64,000 nucleotides of DNA from Sphingobium algorifonticola (GTDB lineage Bacteria > Pseudomonadota > Alphaproteobacteria > Sphingomonadales > Sphingomonadaceae), in NCBI RefSeq assembly GCF_004005485.1, contig NZ_RZUL01000006.1, positions 62,001 to 126,000 of the forward strand. Reading direction: 5' to 3'. The notes beneath the pieces are model-generated. The model was not told the DNA's origin. It saw only the letters and a program-made list of their open reading frames with translations, and searched no databases. Each line of letters begins with the position of its first letter. Within the stretch, counting starts at the first letter, position 1. Shown one piece after another: positions 36,144-45,408 of this stretch. Position numbers and translations under genes: made by a program.

Positions 36144-37254
36144 ATGGCATCTCCATCAGCAGCACCTCAAGACGAGAGTGGTTCGATCGTAGACCCCCAC
36201 GAGGCCGCCGAGAGCGCAGGGTTGGTTTACGTCAACGACAACGAGCCAGGAATAAGGCGACTGCGTCATGGCAAAGGCTTCCGCTATGTCGACAGGCACG
36301 GCAAACCGATGCGCGATACCGAGACCCTCGCGCGCATCCGGAAGCTCGCAATCCCGCCGGCCTATACCGATGTTTGGATTTGCGCGGGTGCCGATGGTCA
36401 CATCCAGGCCACGGGTCGCGATGCCCGGGGCCGAAAGCAGTACCGATATCACGCACGCTTCCGCGAAGTGCGCGACGGCACAAAATATGAGCATATGCTC
36501 GAGTTCGCGCAGGCGCTTCCCCAAATCCGCGGCAAAGTCGACGAACATCTCAGCCTTCGCGGTTTGCCGCGCGAGAAGGTGCTCGCGACAATCGTGCGAC
36601 TGCTGGAAACGACCATGATCCGCGTCGGCAACGCCGACTACGCAAAACAGAATAAGAGCTACGGGCTGACGACGCTCAAGGACCGGCATGTCGCGGTTAA
36701 CGGGGCCGAACTTCGCTTCAGCTTCAAGGGCAAAAGTGGAAAACAATGGCGTCTCAGCATTCGCGACCGGCGTATCGCCAGGATCGTCAAGGCAAGCCAA
36801 GATCTTCCGGGCCAGCACCTGTTCCAATATCTGGATGAAGAGGGTGCCCAGCGCGAAGTCAGCTCGGGCGACATCAACGCCTATCTCAAGGAAATTTCCG
36901 GCGCGGAGATCACGGCAAAGGATTTCCGGACATGGAGCGGCACCGTGCTGGCCGCGATCGCGCTCTCCGAATATGAAAAGGTCGACAGCGCCGCCGCGGC
37001 CAAGCGCAACGTGCGCGAGGCGATCGAAACGGTAGCGGCGCGTCTCCGGCAATACGCCCACTGTCTGCCGCAAATGCTATATCCACCCCGAAGTTTTCGA
37101 GAGCTACCTCAGCGATGCGCTCATCCTGGAAGCGCGCGACGAAGCGGCCAAGGAACTGCGGGAAGACCTGTCGCAGCTACGCCCGGAAGAAGCCGTTGTC
37201 CTGGCGTTCCTGCACGAACGGCTGAGCGCCAAGGCAAAACAGGTCGGCTCCTAG
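36144..37254 (+). pseudogene. DNA topoisomerase IB, frameshifted before the catalytic tyrosine
   Basis: The reading from 36144 encodes a bacterial poxvirus-type topoisomerase IB through AIETVAARL: the N-terminal domain (GKGFRYVDRHGKPMRD), then YHARFREVRDGTKYEHM, then TTMIRVGNADYAKQNKSYGL and the catalytic-domain segment KDFRTWSGTVLAAIALSEYE. At 37041-37050 one base (cgtctccggc where cgtctcggc would keep frame) shifts the reading. The correct continuation, GNTPTVCRKCYIHPEVFESY onward, lies in the next frame and ends at 37254. The catalytic tyrosine in KCYIHP is therefore lost. The current frame runs on with junk sequence into the catalase upstream region. A sequencing error is possible. Confidence 0.85.
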
Positions 37255-37416
37255 GCGGAGCGAGGATCACCGGCTTCATGACGACCGGCGCTGAAATTCA
37301 TTCGCACCAGGGACGATTATCGCCGTCGCGAGTTGTCGTCACGGGCGCAGGCTTGCGTCGATCCATCATCACCCGCCGGTTGCCTTGAGGCATCGTCACA
37401 ACAGGGAGGGCATTCC

Positions 37417-39507
37417 ATGGCCAAATCGCCTCGTACCAAGTCGGACCGCACCCAGCCTTCGGGTGGCGAAACGCACCAGACTGCCGCTGGCCTGGACACT
37501 GCTGTCCTCACCACCAACCATGGCGTGCCCATTTCGGACAACCAGAATTCGCTGAAGAGCGGGACGCGCGGGCCGACGCTGCTCGAAGATTTCGTTCTTC
37601 GCGAGAAAATCTTCCACTTCGATCATGAGCGCATCCCCGAGCGCATCGTCCACGCCCGTGGATCGGGCGCGCATGGCGTATTCGAGGCGACCGACGATAT
37701 CTCGGATCTTTCCATGGCTGCCGTCTTCACCAAGGGCGAGAAGACGGAGGTGTTCGTGCGCTTCTCGACCGTCGCCGGCGGCGCCGGGTCGGTCGACACA
37801 CCGCGCGACGTCCGCGGTTTCGCCGTCAAGTTCTACACCCGCGAGGGCAACTGGGATCTGGTCGGAAACAACATCCCGGTATTTTTCATACAGGATGCGC
37901 TCAAGTTTCCCGATCTCGTCCACGCCGTGAAGATGGAGGCCGATCGCGGCTACCCTCAGGCGGGCAGTGCGCACGACACCTTCTGGGACTGGGCCTCATT
38001 GATGCCCGAGACAACCCATATGCTGATGTGGGCCATGTCTGATCGCGCTCTTCCGCGCTCGTTCCGGACTATGGAAGGGTTCGGCGTCCACACCTTCAAA
38101 TTGGTCAATGCCAAGGGCGAGGCGAGCTTCGTCAAGTTCCACTGGAAGCCGCGGCTCGGCCTCCAGTCGACGATCTGGGATGAAGCGCTCAAGCTCCAGG
38201 CGGCGGACAACGACTTTCAGCGCCGCGACCTTTTCGAGGCCATCGACACCGGTAATTTCCCGCAATGGGATCTTGGCATCCAGGTCTTCGATCAGGCCTT
38301 TGCCGACGCGCAGCCTTATGATGTGCTCGATGCGACCAAGCTCGTCCCCGAGGAAAATGTGCCGGTCCGCCTGATCGGCACGTTGACCCTCAATCGCAAC
38401 GTCGACAATTTCTTCGCGGAGACCGAGCAGGTCGCGTTTCTGCCGTCCAATGTTCCCCCGGGCATCGATTTCTCGAACGACCCCCTCCTGCAGGGGCGGC
38501 TCTTCTCCTACCTGGACACGCAGAACTCGCGCCTCGGCACGACCAACTTCCACCAGATCCCGATCAACGCGCCGCGATGCCCCTTCGCCAACTTCCAGCG
38601 CGACGGCAAAATGCAGACGATGGTGCCCAGGGGCCGCGCCAATTACGAGCCCAACAGCCTCGCCGCGCACGGAGAGGTTGGCGGGCCGCGTGAAAGCCCC
38701 GTTACCGGCTTCGTAACGGTCGATGCCGCGACAGGAGACGATGAGAGCGGCGAGAAGCTGCGCGTGCGCTCCGAGACTTTCGCGGATCATTACAGTCAGG
38801 CCAGGCTTTTCTATCTTTCGCAAACCCAGAGCGAACAGGCGCACATCGCCTCTTCTTTTGTCTTCGAACTCTCCAAGGTCGGACTGCTCGACCAGGTGCC
38901 GCCGCGAATGGTGGCGAACCTGCGCAATGTCGACGAGGATCTCGCCCGGCGCGTGGCTGACGGGCTCGGTATCCCGCTGCCCAAAAAGGCACCGGCGGCA
39001 AAAGAGCCGGTCGACATGCCCTTGTCGGACGCACTCTCGATCCACAAGAACATGAAGGAGACACTGGAAGGCCGCGCCGTCGGCATCCTGATCGCCGACG
39101 GCACCGATGCCGCCGAACTCGACGCTGTGGTCGCAGCGATCAAGAAAGCGAAAGGCAAGGCGGTGATCGTCGCGCCCAAGGTCGGCGGCGCGAAGCTCAG
39201 CGATGGCTCGGTCCGAAAGGCAGATGGCCAGCTTGCCGGCTCGCCCAGCCAAATCTTCGACGCGGTTGCGATCGTCCTGTCACAAGAAGGCTGCGCTGCG
39301 CTCATCAAGGAAGCAGCAGCGGTGCAGTTCGCAATGGACGCGTTCGGGCATCTCAAGGCCATAGGTCACTCCGACGCTGCCAAGCCCTTGCTGGACAAAG
39401 CCGGCATCGAGCCAGACGAGGGCGTCACCGACCTTGGCAAGTCCTTCATGACTGCCGCTTCTCGCCGCTTCTATGACCGCGAACCCATGCTGCGCACGCT
39501 GGCATGA
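37417..39507 (+). CDS. katE: Large-subunit catalase (HPII / KatE type)
   Basis: A 696-residue heme catalase. The active-site His is in [15 protein letters not shown], the Asn in [11 protein letters not shown], and the proximal heme tyrosine in [14 protein letters not shown]. The C-terminal 150 residues form the extra flavodoxin/GATase-like domain of large catalases ([20 protein letters not shown]). The protein destroys hydrogen peroxide in the cytoplasm. AGGGAGGG precedes the ATG at 37417. It follows the broken topoisomerase gene and stands among other stress genes. Confidence 0.96.
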   Translation: MAKSPRTKSDRTQPSGGETHQTAAGLDTAVLTTNHGVPISDNQNSLKSGTRGPTLLEDFVLREKIFHFDHERIPERIVHARGSGAHGVFEATDDISDLSMAAVFTKGEKTEVFVRFSTVAGGAGSVDTPRDVRGFAVKFYTREGNWDLVGNNIPVFFIQDALKFPDLVHAVKMEADRGYPQAGSAHDTFWDWASLMPETTHMLMWAMSDRALPRSFRTMEGFGVHTFKLVNAKGEASFVKFHWKPRLGLQSTIWDEALKLQAADNDFQRRDLFEAIDTGNFPQWDLGIQVFDQAFADAQPYDVLDATKLVPEENVPVRLIGTLTLNRNVDNFFAETEQVAFLPSNVPPGIDFSNDPLLQGRLFSYLDTQNSRLGTTNFHQIPINAPRCPFANFQRDGKMQTMVPRGRANYEPNSLAAHGEVGGPRESPVTGFVTVDAATGDDESGEKLRVRSETFADHYSQARLFYLSQTQSEQAHIASSFVFELSKVGLLDQVPPRMVANLRNVDEDLARRVADGLGIPLPKKAPAAKEPVDMPLSDALSIHKNMKETLEGRAVGILIADGTDAAELDAVVAAIKKAKGKAVIVAPKVGGAKLSDGSVRKADGQLAGSPSQIFDAVAIVLSQEGCAALIKEAAAVQFAMDAFGHLKAIGHSDAAKPLLDKAGIEPDEGVTDLGKSFMTAASRRFYDREPMLRTLA

Positions 39508-39677
39508 TCATTCCAGGATTGCCGGTATGAGCGGGCCACCGCTCGTCGCTGCCTTACGCTCGTCCACTCGCGCCGTTCGCCGCACACATGAGCCCTGCTG
39601 AAACCAACCAGCAGCCGTCCGAGTTAAGGATCGCGACGACGGCGAGTATCGCCGACAAAGAGAGAAGAAAATCGCCC

Positions 39678-40520
39678 ATGCTTATCCGCGCCGGCTTTGA
39701 TCTGACCTACCGTGCCTATGCGCCGACGCCGATGGTGTCTTTGCTCAGCATTCGACCCGAGCGGCGTGCAGACCTCTGCACGCCGCACGTCCTGTCGAAT
39801 GACCGGGCAGTGCCCATGGAAGACTATCTCGATATATTCGGAAATACCTGCACGCGGCTGAGGATGCCCGCAGGGGTGACGACGCTGTCCTGCGACTTTG
39901 TGGTCGAGGACTGCGGTGAACCCGACGCCTATGATCCTTCCGCAATCCAACAAGACGTGGCGGACCTCCCTCCCGATGTCCTGCAGTATCTGGCGAGCAG
40001 CCGGTATTGCGAGACCGATCTCCTCTCCAACGAGGCCTGGCGGCTGTTCGGTCATGTGCCGGCAGGTTGGCAGCGCGTGCAGGCGATCGTCGATTTCGTC
40101 CACGGCCACCTGACATATGGCTACCCTTTTGCGCGCGCCACGCGCACGGCGGCCGAAGCTTATAATGAAAAGGTAGGCGTTTGCCGGGACTTCGCCCATC
40201 TCGCAGTGACATTGTGCCGGGCCATGAACATTCCGGCCCGTTATTGCAGCGGCTATCTGGGTGATATAGGTATCGATCCTGTCCCCATCCCAATGGATTT
40301 CCACGCCTGGTTCGAAGCGTTCCTCGGCGGAAAATGGCATAGCTTCGACGCCCGCCACCGGGTTCCGCGCATTGGTCGCATCCTGATGGCCTGCGGGCGA
40401 GACGCTGCCGATACGGCGCTGACAACCGCTTTTGGTTCTGTCGATCTCATCGGCTTCAAGGTTCACACCGACGAAGTTGACAGCATCTATCAGTCAGCGC
40501 CATTGACCATGGCTGCCTAG
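39678..40520 (+). CDS. Transglutaminase-like cysteine protein
   Basis: A 280-residue protein with an N-terminal beta domain (MLIRAGFDLTYRAYAPTPMV) and a transglutaminase-like core: the nucleophile in GVCRDFAHLAVTLCRAMNIP, His in MDFHAWFEAFLGG, Asp in KWHSFDARH. The catalytic triad looks complete. No signal peptide is seen. Proteins of this group are peptidases or amide-modifying enzymes. A close paralogue lies at 41020-41832 on the other strand, with the same start MLIRAGYD. The ATG at 39678 is chosen by that similarity. Confidence 0.88.
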   Translation: MLIRAGFDLTYRAYAPTPMVSLLSIRPERRADLCTPHVLSNDRAVPMEDYLDIFGNTCTRLRMPAGVTTLSCDFVVEDCGEPDAYDPSAIQQDVADLPPDVLQYLASSRYCETDLLSNEAWRLFGHVPAGWQRVQAIVDFVHGHLTYGYPFARATRTAAEAYNEKVGVCRDFAHLAVTLCRAMNIPARYCSGYLGDIGIDPVPIPMDFHAWFEAFLGGKWHSFDARHRVPRIGRILMACGRDAADTALTTAFGSVDLIGFKVHTDEVDSIYQSAPLTMAA

Positions 40521-40680
40521 TGGCTGGTTGGATTTGATCTGACGTGCGCGTTACGCGCGGACATCAGCGATCCGCCCATGAATCATATCGCCCTCCCCTG
40601 CGCTTTCGCTCTGAAAGGCGCCAAGACGCCTGCTCGACCGACCCTGAGCCATATCGTCGGCTCTGGAGCCCATGCCGACC

Positions 40681-40705
40681 GGAACCTTGGCGCGCTTTGC
40701 AGGTT
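40681..40705 (+). promoter_or_regulatory. EcfG-like promoter of the DUF1328 gene
   Basis: GGAAC at 40681-40685, 16 bases, then GGTT at 40702-40705. It lies 57 bp before the ATG of the DUF1328 gene. One base differs from the CGTT consensus. Confidence 0.5.
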
Positions 40706-40762
40706 TCGTAACGGCTGCGTGCCGACAAGCTGCGCGGCCTCACATATGACGGGGAGAATCAG

Positions 40763-40930
40763 ATGTTCCGCTGGGCCATTATTTTCGCAGTCGTCGCACT
40801 CGTTGCGGCACTTCTTGGATTTGGCGGCGTCGCTGGTCTTTCGGCCGATCTGGCAAAGATCTTCCTCGTGGTTGCGGTCGTCGTGCTTGCTCTGGGCTTC
40901 CTGTTCGGCCGCGGTCGCCGGGTTCCCTGA
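40763..40930 (+). CDS. DUF1328 small membrane protein
   Basis: A 55-residue protein, [20 protein letters not shown] then [20 protein letters not shown], ending in [10 protein letters not shown]. Two membrane helices with the [15 protein letters not shown] loop are typical of the DUF1328 (YtjA-like) family, small envelope-stress proteins of unknown mechanism. GGGGAG precedes the ATG. It is followed by a strong terminator. Confidence 0.85.
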   Translation: MFRWAIIFAVVALVAALLGFGGVAGLSADLAKIFLVVAVVVLALGFLFGRGRRVP

Positions 40931-40971
40931 AGTCCGTCTGACGGTGCCGCCAGGCGCTGAAACAGGCCTGA

Positions 40972-41007
40972 AAGAGGGGCGCGGTCAATGGTGATCGCGC
41001 CCCTCTT
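40972..41007. terminator. Strong bidirectional hairpin terminator
   Basis: A perfect 12-bp inverted repeat, AAGAGGGGCGCG and CGCGCCCCTCTT, with a 12-base loop. It lies 41 bp after the DUF1328 stop and 12 bp before the end of the convergent transglutaminase gene. Confidence 0.85.
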
Positions 41008-41019
41008 GGCTTCCTGGCC

Positions 41020-41832
41020 TTACGGGCGGTCCACTTCGTCGGTGTGAACCTCGAAGCGCGCGAGCGTTGCCGGGCCGAAGGATGTGGTGAGCGCGGTGTC
41101 CGTGGCGTCGCGTCCCCGCGCCATGAGAATCCGCCCGATGCGTGGCTGGTTGTGGCGGGCATCGAAGCTATGCCATTTTCCGCCCAGGAACACGTCGAAC
41201 CAGGCTGAGAAGTCCATGGGGGCATCTGAGGGCGGGACGCCGATGTCGCCCAAATAGCCGGTGCAATAGCGCGCCGGAATGTTCATGCAGCGGCAGAACG
41301 TGATCGCGAGGTGAGCAAAGTCCCGGCAAACACCCTGCTGTTCCTGATAGGCATCCCAGGCGGTCCGTGTGGCCCGCGCATGGTGATAGCCAAATTCTAC
41401 ATGGTCGTGCACGAAGTCCACGATGGCCTGAACCAGCGGCCAGCCCTTCTCCACTTCGCCAAATTGCGACCAGGCTGTTTCAAGGAGCCTGTCGGTCTCG
41501 CAATATCGGCTGCCCAGCAGATACAGAAGAACATCATCGGGCAATTCCTCGATCGGATGCTGGTTCGCCCCGACCGCCACGTGATCGGGCGCTCCGCTGT
41601 CCTCGATCGTGAAGTCGCAACTGAGCGCGAGCCCGCCAGCTGGCACGGTGACGCGTGAGCAGACATTGCCGTAGCTGTCGAGGTAATCGTAGATGGGGAC
41701 CTGCGGCGTCGTCAGAATCCGATGCGGCGTGGTCAGATCCTTGTTTCGGGACGGATGGAGGCTGAGCATCGCCATTAACGGCGTCGCGGCTTCAGTATCG
41801 AAGCGTATGTCGTAGCCGGCGCGGATCAACAT
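41020..41832 (-). CDS. Transglutaminase-like cysteine protein (paralogue)
   Basis: A 270-residue paralogue of the gene at 39678, sharing MLIRAGYD, the nucleophile segment GVCRDFAHLAITFCRCMNIP, the His segment MDFSAWFDVFLGG and KWHSFDARH. Active-site residues are intact. The ATG at 41832 follows GAGGAT. It is the second gene of a minus-strand pair, 11 bp after the stop of a third transglutaminase-like gene, so they are probably one transcript from an EcfG-like promoter. Confidence 0.88.
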   Translation of the reverse strand: MLIRAGYDIRFDTEAATPLMAMLSLHPSRNKDLTTPHRILTTPQVPIYDYLDSYGNVCSRVTVPAGGLALSCDFTIEDSGAPDHVAVGANQHPIEELPDDVLLYLLGSRYCETDRLLETAWSQFGEVEKGWPLVQAIVDFVHDHVEFGYHHARATRTAWDAYQEQQGVCRDFAHLAITFCRCMNIPARYCTGYLGDIGVPPSDAPMDFSAWFDVFLGGKWHSFDARHNQPRIGRILMARGRDATDTALTTSFGPATLARFEVHTDEVDRP

Positions 41833-41843
41833 GGAACGCATCC

Positions 41844-42752
41844 TCAAAGGGCGGGAAGGGTGTCGGCGGAGAGAGGCGGATCCCCGTCGGCATGGATATC
41901 GACCGTCACCTCCATCCCAAGAAACGAGCCTGGAAATCCGGAGAATGTCCCGGAAACCGGGATGGCCTGGTTGATGTCTCGCGCGACTGCAACGCGTATG
42001 AGACCGTGCGTGCCGACGATCGCGTTGGTCGGGTCGAATTCGACCCAGCCCGAACCCGGAATGTAAATCCGCACCCAGGCATGGGTGTTGCCGCCGCCGA
42101 TGCGCCGGCGCTTGCCGGTAGGATTATAGACATAGCCTGAGACGAACCGGGCAGCAAAGCCAAGCGCGCGGGCGGCCTCGATCATGAACATCGCATAGTC
42201 ACGGCAAGTGCCGGTACCGCGCTCCAGGGTCTCAAGCGGGCTTTGCGTGCCCTTCTGGTGCCGCGGCAAATAGGTGAATTCGCGTTTGATCGCCTTCGTC
42301 ATCTCGGTGAGCAAGCCGAGCGTCGAAGTCGCGCCCGGCGAGGCCACAAAGCGGCGGGCCCAGGTGTCGATCCTGCGAAGCGGATCGAGATGCTGGCGCT
42401 CGATCGACCGCAACAGGTCGGGCATTTCCTCAGACGAGTAAGTGAATGGATAGCCCCGCGCATATTCCTCGATGTGCACATCCTCCAGATCGCTCGGCAG
42501 GTGCAGAAGACGGGCCCGGCTCTCGATACGAAGTTGCTCCGCGCGGCGATCGAAACTCGCAACGGCGACCGAATTGCCGAATACATCGTGGAGCCAGCGC
42601 ACCTCCCTGGGCTCGGGATCGATTTTGAGCTCTGCACTGATCAGATGCTGGTCGTAGCTCTCGCGCGGCCTTACCATCAGCCGGTGCTCGCCGAAACGGG
42701 CGGGCTGGCTGTACGAGTAGGTCGTCACATGCGAGAGGTTGACGAGCGGCAT
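41844..42752 (-). CDS. Transglutaminase-like protein with bacterial N-terminal domain
   Basis: A 302-residue protein with a different architecture from its two neighbours. An N-terminal bacterial transglutaminase-like beta domain (VTTYSYSQPARFGEHRLMVR) is followed by the catalytic core with GTGTCRDYAMFMIEAARALG, THAWVRIYIPGSG and WVEFDPTNA. All three catalytic residues are present. The ATG at 42752 is chosen by family start; one at 42779 is possible but would overlap the divergent gene by 7 bp. It probably shares a promoter within that divergent gene. Confidence 0.88.
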   Translation of the reverse strand: MPLVNLSHVTTYSYSQPARFGEHRLMVRPRESYDQHLISAELKIDPEPREVRWLHDVFGNSVAVASFDRRAEQLRIESRARLLHLPSDLEDVHIEEYARGYPFTYSSEEMPDLLRSIERQHLDPLRRIDTWARRFVASPGATSTLGLLTEMTKAIKREFTYLPRHQKGTQSPLETLERGTGTCRDYAMFMIEAARALGFAARFVSGYVYNPTGKRRRIGGGNTHAWVRIYIPGSGWVEFDPTNAIVGTHGLIRVAVARDINQAIPVSGTFSGFPGSFLGMEVTVDIHADGDPPLSADTLPAL

Positions 42753-42772
42753 CCAGGATCCACGTAATAGCG

Positions 42773-43573
42773 ATGACAAGCGAAGAAGAGCGCGGCTTGC
42801 TAACTTCTCGGGATGCTGGGCCGGTCGATATCGTTAACCGTGATGGGCGCGGCGGGTTCCTGCTGCTAGGCGATCACGCGGGCAATGCGGTACCAGAGCA
42901 GCTGGAAGGCCTGGGCCTCTCAAAAGCCGATATGATGAGCCATATTGCGCTGGACCTCGGCGTTGCGGACATCGGCCGCCTTCTCGCGCGCGTCCTCGAC
43001 GCGCCCTTTGCCGCGCAGCGTTATTCCCGGCTTGTCATCGACTGTAACCGCGCACTGTCAGACGATGAAGCGATCACCCCGATGAGCGACAGGGTCATCA
43101 TCCCCCGGAACTCGTGCCTGCAGCCGGCAGAGCGGGAAGCCCGCGCCGAGGCGATCTACCGCCCCTATCACCGCGCCATCGCCGACCTGCTGGATGAGCG
43201 CAGCTTGCGCAATCGCCCGACCATCCCGGTATCGCTGCACAGCTTCACGCCCACGCTCGCCGGTGATGCGCGCCCATGGCACATCGGCGTGCTTTACGGA
43301 GGCGGCGACGAGCGTTTCGCCACCGAGGTTCTTCACGCCCTGCGCCTGGAAGACGGCCTCATCGTGGGTGACAACCGGCCCTATCAATTCGACGATACCG
43401 ATTTCACGGTTCCCTATCATGCGATCGCGGCTGGTCTGCCCTATGTGGAGATCGAACTGCGACAGGATGAAATAGCAACGTCCGACCAACAGGCGCATTG
43501 GGCTACTCTTTTGGCGCAAATTCTCACTTCCGCTGCTCAAAAAATAGGCATTCAATCCACTTCTGCGCAATAG
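42773..43573 (+). CDS. N-formylglutamate amidohydrolase family protein
   Basis: A 266-residue hydrolase: GGFLLLGDHAGNAVPEQLEG near the start, HIALDLGVADIGRLLA, YSRLVIDCNRAL, later PVSLHSFTPTLAGDARPWHI and PYVEIELRQDE. These match the FGase family, zinc-dependent amidases that release formate from N-formylglutamate or act on related amides. The His and Glu expected to bind metal are present (GDHAGN, SLHSF). It diverges from the transglutaminase-like genes. Substrate is uncertain because plasmid copies outside histidine-use operons are common. Confidence 0.88.
   Translation: MTSEEERGLLTSRDAGPVDIVNRDGRGGFLLLGDHAGNAVPEQLEGLGLSKADMMSHIALDLGVADIGRLLARVLDAPFAAQRYSRLVIDCNRALSDDEAITPMSDRVIIPRNSCLQPAEREARAEAIYRPYHRAIADLLDERSLRNRPTIPVSLHSFTPTLAGDARPWHIGVLYGGGDERFATEVLHALRLEDGLIVGDNRPYQFDDTDFTVPYHAIAAGLPYVEIELRQDEIATSDQQAHWATLLAQILTSAAQKIGIQSTSAQ
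42836..42860 (-). promoter_or_regulatory. EcfG-like promoter of the transglutaminase pair
   Basis: On the minus strand GGAAC (42860-42856), 16 bases, then GGTT (42839-42836). It lies 84 bp before the ATG at 42752, inside the 5-prime part of the divergent amidohydrolase gene. One base differs from consensus. Confidence 0.45.
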
Positions 43574-44211
43574 AGATCGGCTGCGGCACCGTTGCTTGCG
43601 CCGTCATGCGCTCTATTCCTTCAGGTGATCATGACACACCCGGCGCGCGGTGGACCTTTATCTTGCGCGGAATGGGAGTAAGGGCGGGTGGGGCTGATAG
43701 GGCGGTGTGCTGACCAAGGTTAGTCGGCGCCCTGTGATGACGAGACCGGGCCATAACGCGCCCGCCCATTGGCACCTGTCGCCTTGATGAGGTCGAATCG
43801 ATTGCCGCGACGCAGGTCTGCGCGAAGTCATGCCGAATTATGACGTTTCGCATCGACGACATCGCGCTCTTCTGCTTGCCTGTCAGTCGTTAAAAGCCGG
43901 TCATTGATTCGCGCATGTCCGGATGCTTGTCTCTATTCTTGCAGGAGATCGCTCAACACCATTTGGCGCTTTGCCGCCGACACCACCGCACTTGCGGCCG
44001 TTGATTTTCGCCGGCACTTCCGCTGCCGCACCTCCTCGAAAATGTCCCGGAACAGCCTGCTGTGGTCTCCTTTGTCCCGGTGATGACGACAATTTCAGGC
44101 CTGGTTTGACTAACCACCCTGATTTTGGCATAGCTGTCCGGGATCAGAGGTGAATTCCGGTCGTTTTTGACGAACCCTAGCCTCCTCACCAGTTCTAAGG
44201 GGGACATGTCC
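43574..44211. other. Upstream region of parA, no gene recognised
   Basis: About 640 bp. A possible sigma70-type promoter TTGACT (44106-44111), 18 bases, ATAGCT (44130-44135) would serve the partition operon. Two copies of TGTCCCGG lie exactly 30 bp apart (44043 and 44073), with a looser TGTCCGGG at 44135; they may be binding sites for a partition protein. No coding frame is convincing. Confidence 0.4.
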
Positions 44212-45408
44212 ATGCTGTCGGGCCAGATTCTCGATACGATGATCACCTCGTGCGAGAATGCCAAGTCCGTCCTGCGGCAAGCCGCCATCGACCCCTCCGA
44301 TCGCAAGACTCTCACCATTTCCATGGGCGCCACGGTGGCTGCCGAATATCTCGGGCGGACCCCTGAGGCGCTCTCCAAGGCCGAAGCCCGCGGCCGCCTC
44401 CCCTCCCCCAAGACCGCGGCCAATGGCCGCCGCTTCTACACCGTCGAGGATCTCATCGCGATTCGCGAGAAACTCGGCATCAAGATGGGGAAATTGCCCT
44501 CCGAACGGGCCGTCGTCGTCTCGGTCCAGAATTTCAAGGGCGGTGTGAGCAAATCGACCACCGGCAAGCATCTGGCGGATTATCTTGCCCTGCGTGGCTA
44601 TCGCGTCCTGGTCGTCGATTGCGATCCGCAGGCCTCGATGAGCGTGATGTTCGACGTCAATCTCGAAGCCCTCGTCGATGAGACGCATACCCTGTCGAAT
44701 TTCCTGTCGCCGCGCATCGACGAGGCTGATTCGCTGCGCAAGACGATCCAGAAGACCGCATGGCCCAATATCGACATCTGTCCGGCCAATCTTGGCCTCC
44801 AGGACACCGAATGGGAGCTCACCGCCACCATCGAGGAAGGACCCACCGCTATTGCAGGGGCTTTTCGCATGTTGCGGATCGGCCTTGAGGAAGTGCGCTA
44901 CGATTACGACGTGGTCATCCTCGATCCGCCTCCGGCCATGGGTTTTCTTGGCGTAAACACGCTGACAGCGGCCGATGGACTGCTCATTCCGGTGCCGGCT
45001 CGGCAACTCGACTATCTGTCGACCATCCATTTCATGCAGACCTGCCGGGAGGCGATGGATCTGGTGTCGAAGTTCGATACCTCGATCGACTATGGCTTCA
45101 TCCGCGTGGTGTGCACGATGTTCCAACCCAGCCGGACCAACGAATCGCAGATGCTCCAGGTCATGGAGAAGACTTATGCCGGCCAGATGCTCTCGACGCC
45201 GATCCTGCTGTCGGAAGAGATCAAGAATGCCGGCCTTGCCATGTCGTCCATCTACGAAGTGAACAAGCCTTACGGCTCGCATCAAACCTACACGCGCTGC
45301 CGTGACAATCTCAACATGGTGTTCCGCGAAGTCGAAAAGGACATCTGCAAGCAGTGGCCCTCGCGCATGGCCCAGCTCGGCACCGACCGGCTGACGGAGG
45401 CGGCATGA
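44212..45408 (+). CDS. parA: ParA-type partition ATPase
   Basis: A 398-residue plasmid partition ATPase. An N-terminal DNA-binding region has MGATVAAEYLGRTPEALSKA (about 38-57), a winged helix-turn-helix common in plasmid ParA of type Ia. The deviant Walker A KGGVSKST lies at about 109-116, the switch region LVVDCDPQASMSV follows, and VVILDPPPAMGFLGVN gives the Walker B. It moves plasmid copies apart with ParB, and type Ia ParA also represses its own operon. The ATG at 44212 is preferred since AAGGGGG lies 8 bases before it; 44206 is possible. Confidence 0.94.
   Translation: MLSGQILDTMITSCENAKSVLRQAAIDPSDRKTLTISMGATVAAEYLGRTPEALSKAEARGRLPSPKTAANGRRFYTVEDLIAIREKLGIKMGKLPSERAVVVSVQNFKGGVSKSTTGKHLADYLALRGYRVLVVDCDPQASMSVMFDVNLEALVDETHTLSNFLSPRIDEADSLRKTIQKTAWPNIDICPANLGLQDTEWELTATIEEGPTAIAGAFRMLRIGLEEVRYDYDVVILDPPPAMGFLGVNTLTAADGLLIPVPARQLDYLSTIHFMQTCREAMDLVSKFDTSIDYGFIRVVCTMFQPSRTNESQMLQVMEKTYAGQMLSTPILLSEEIKNAGLAMSSIYEVNKPYGSHQTYTRCRDNLNMVFREVEKDICKQWPSRMAQLGTDRLTEAA

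Noticed and set aside
37996..39252. Minus-strand 418-codon open frame
   Set aside because: Antisense of the catalase gene, whose heme and active-site motifs are intact.
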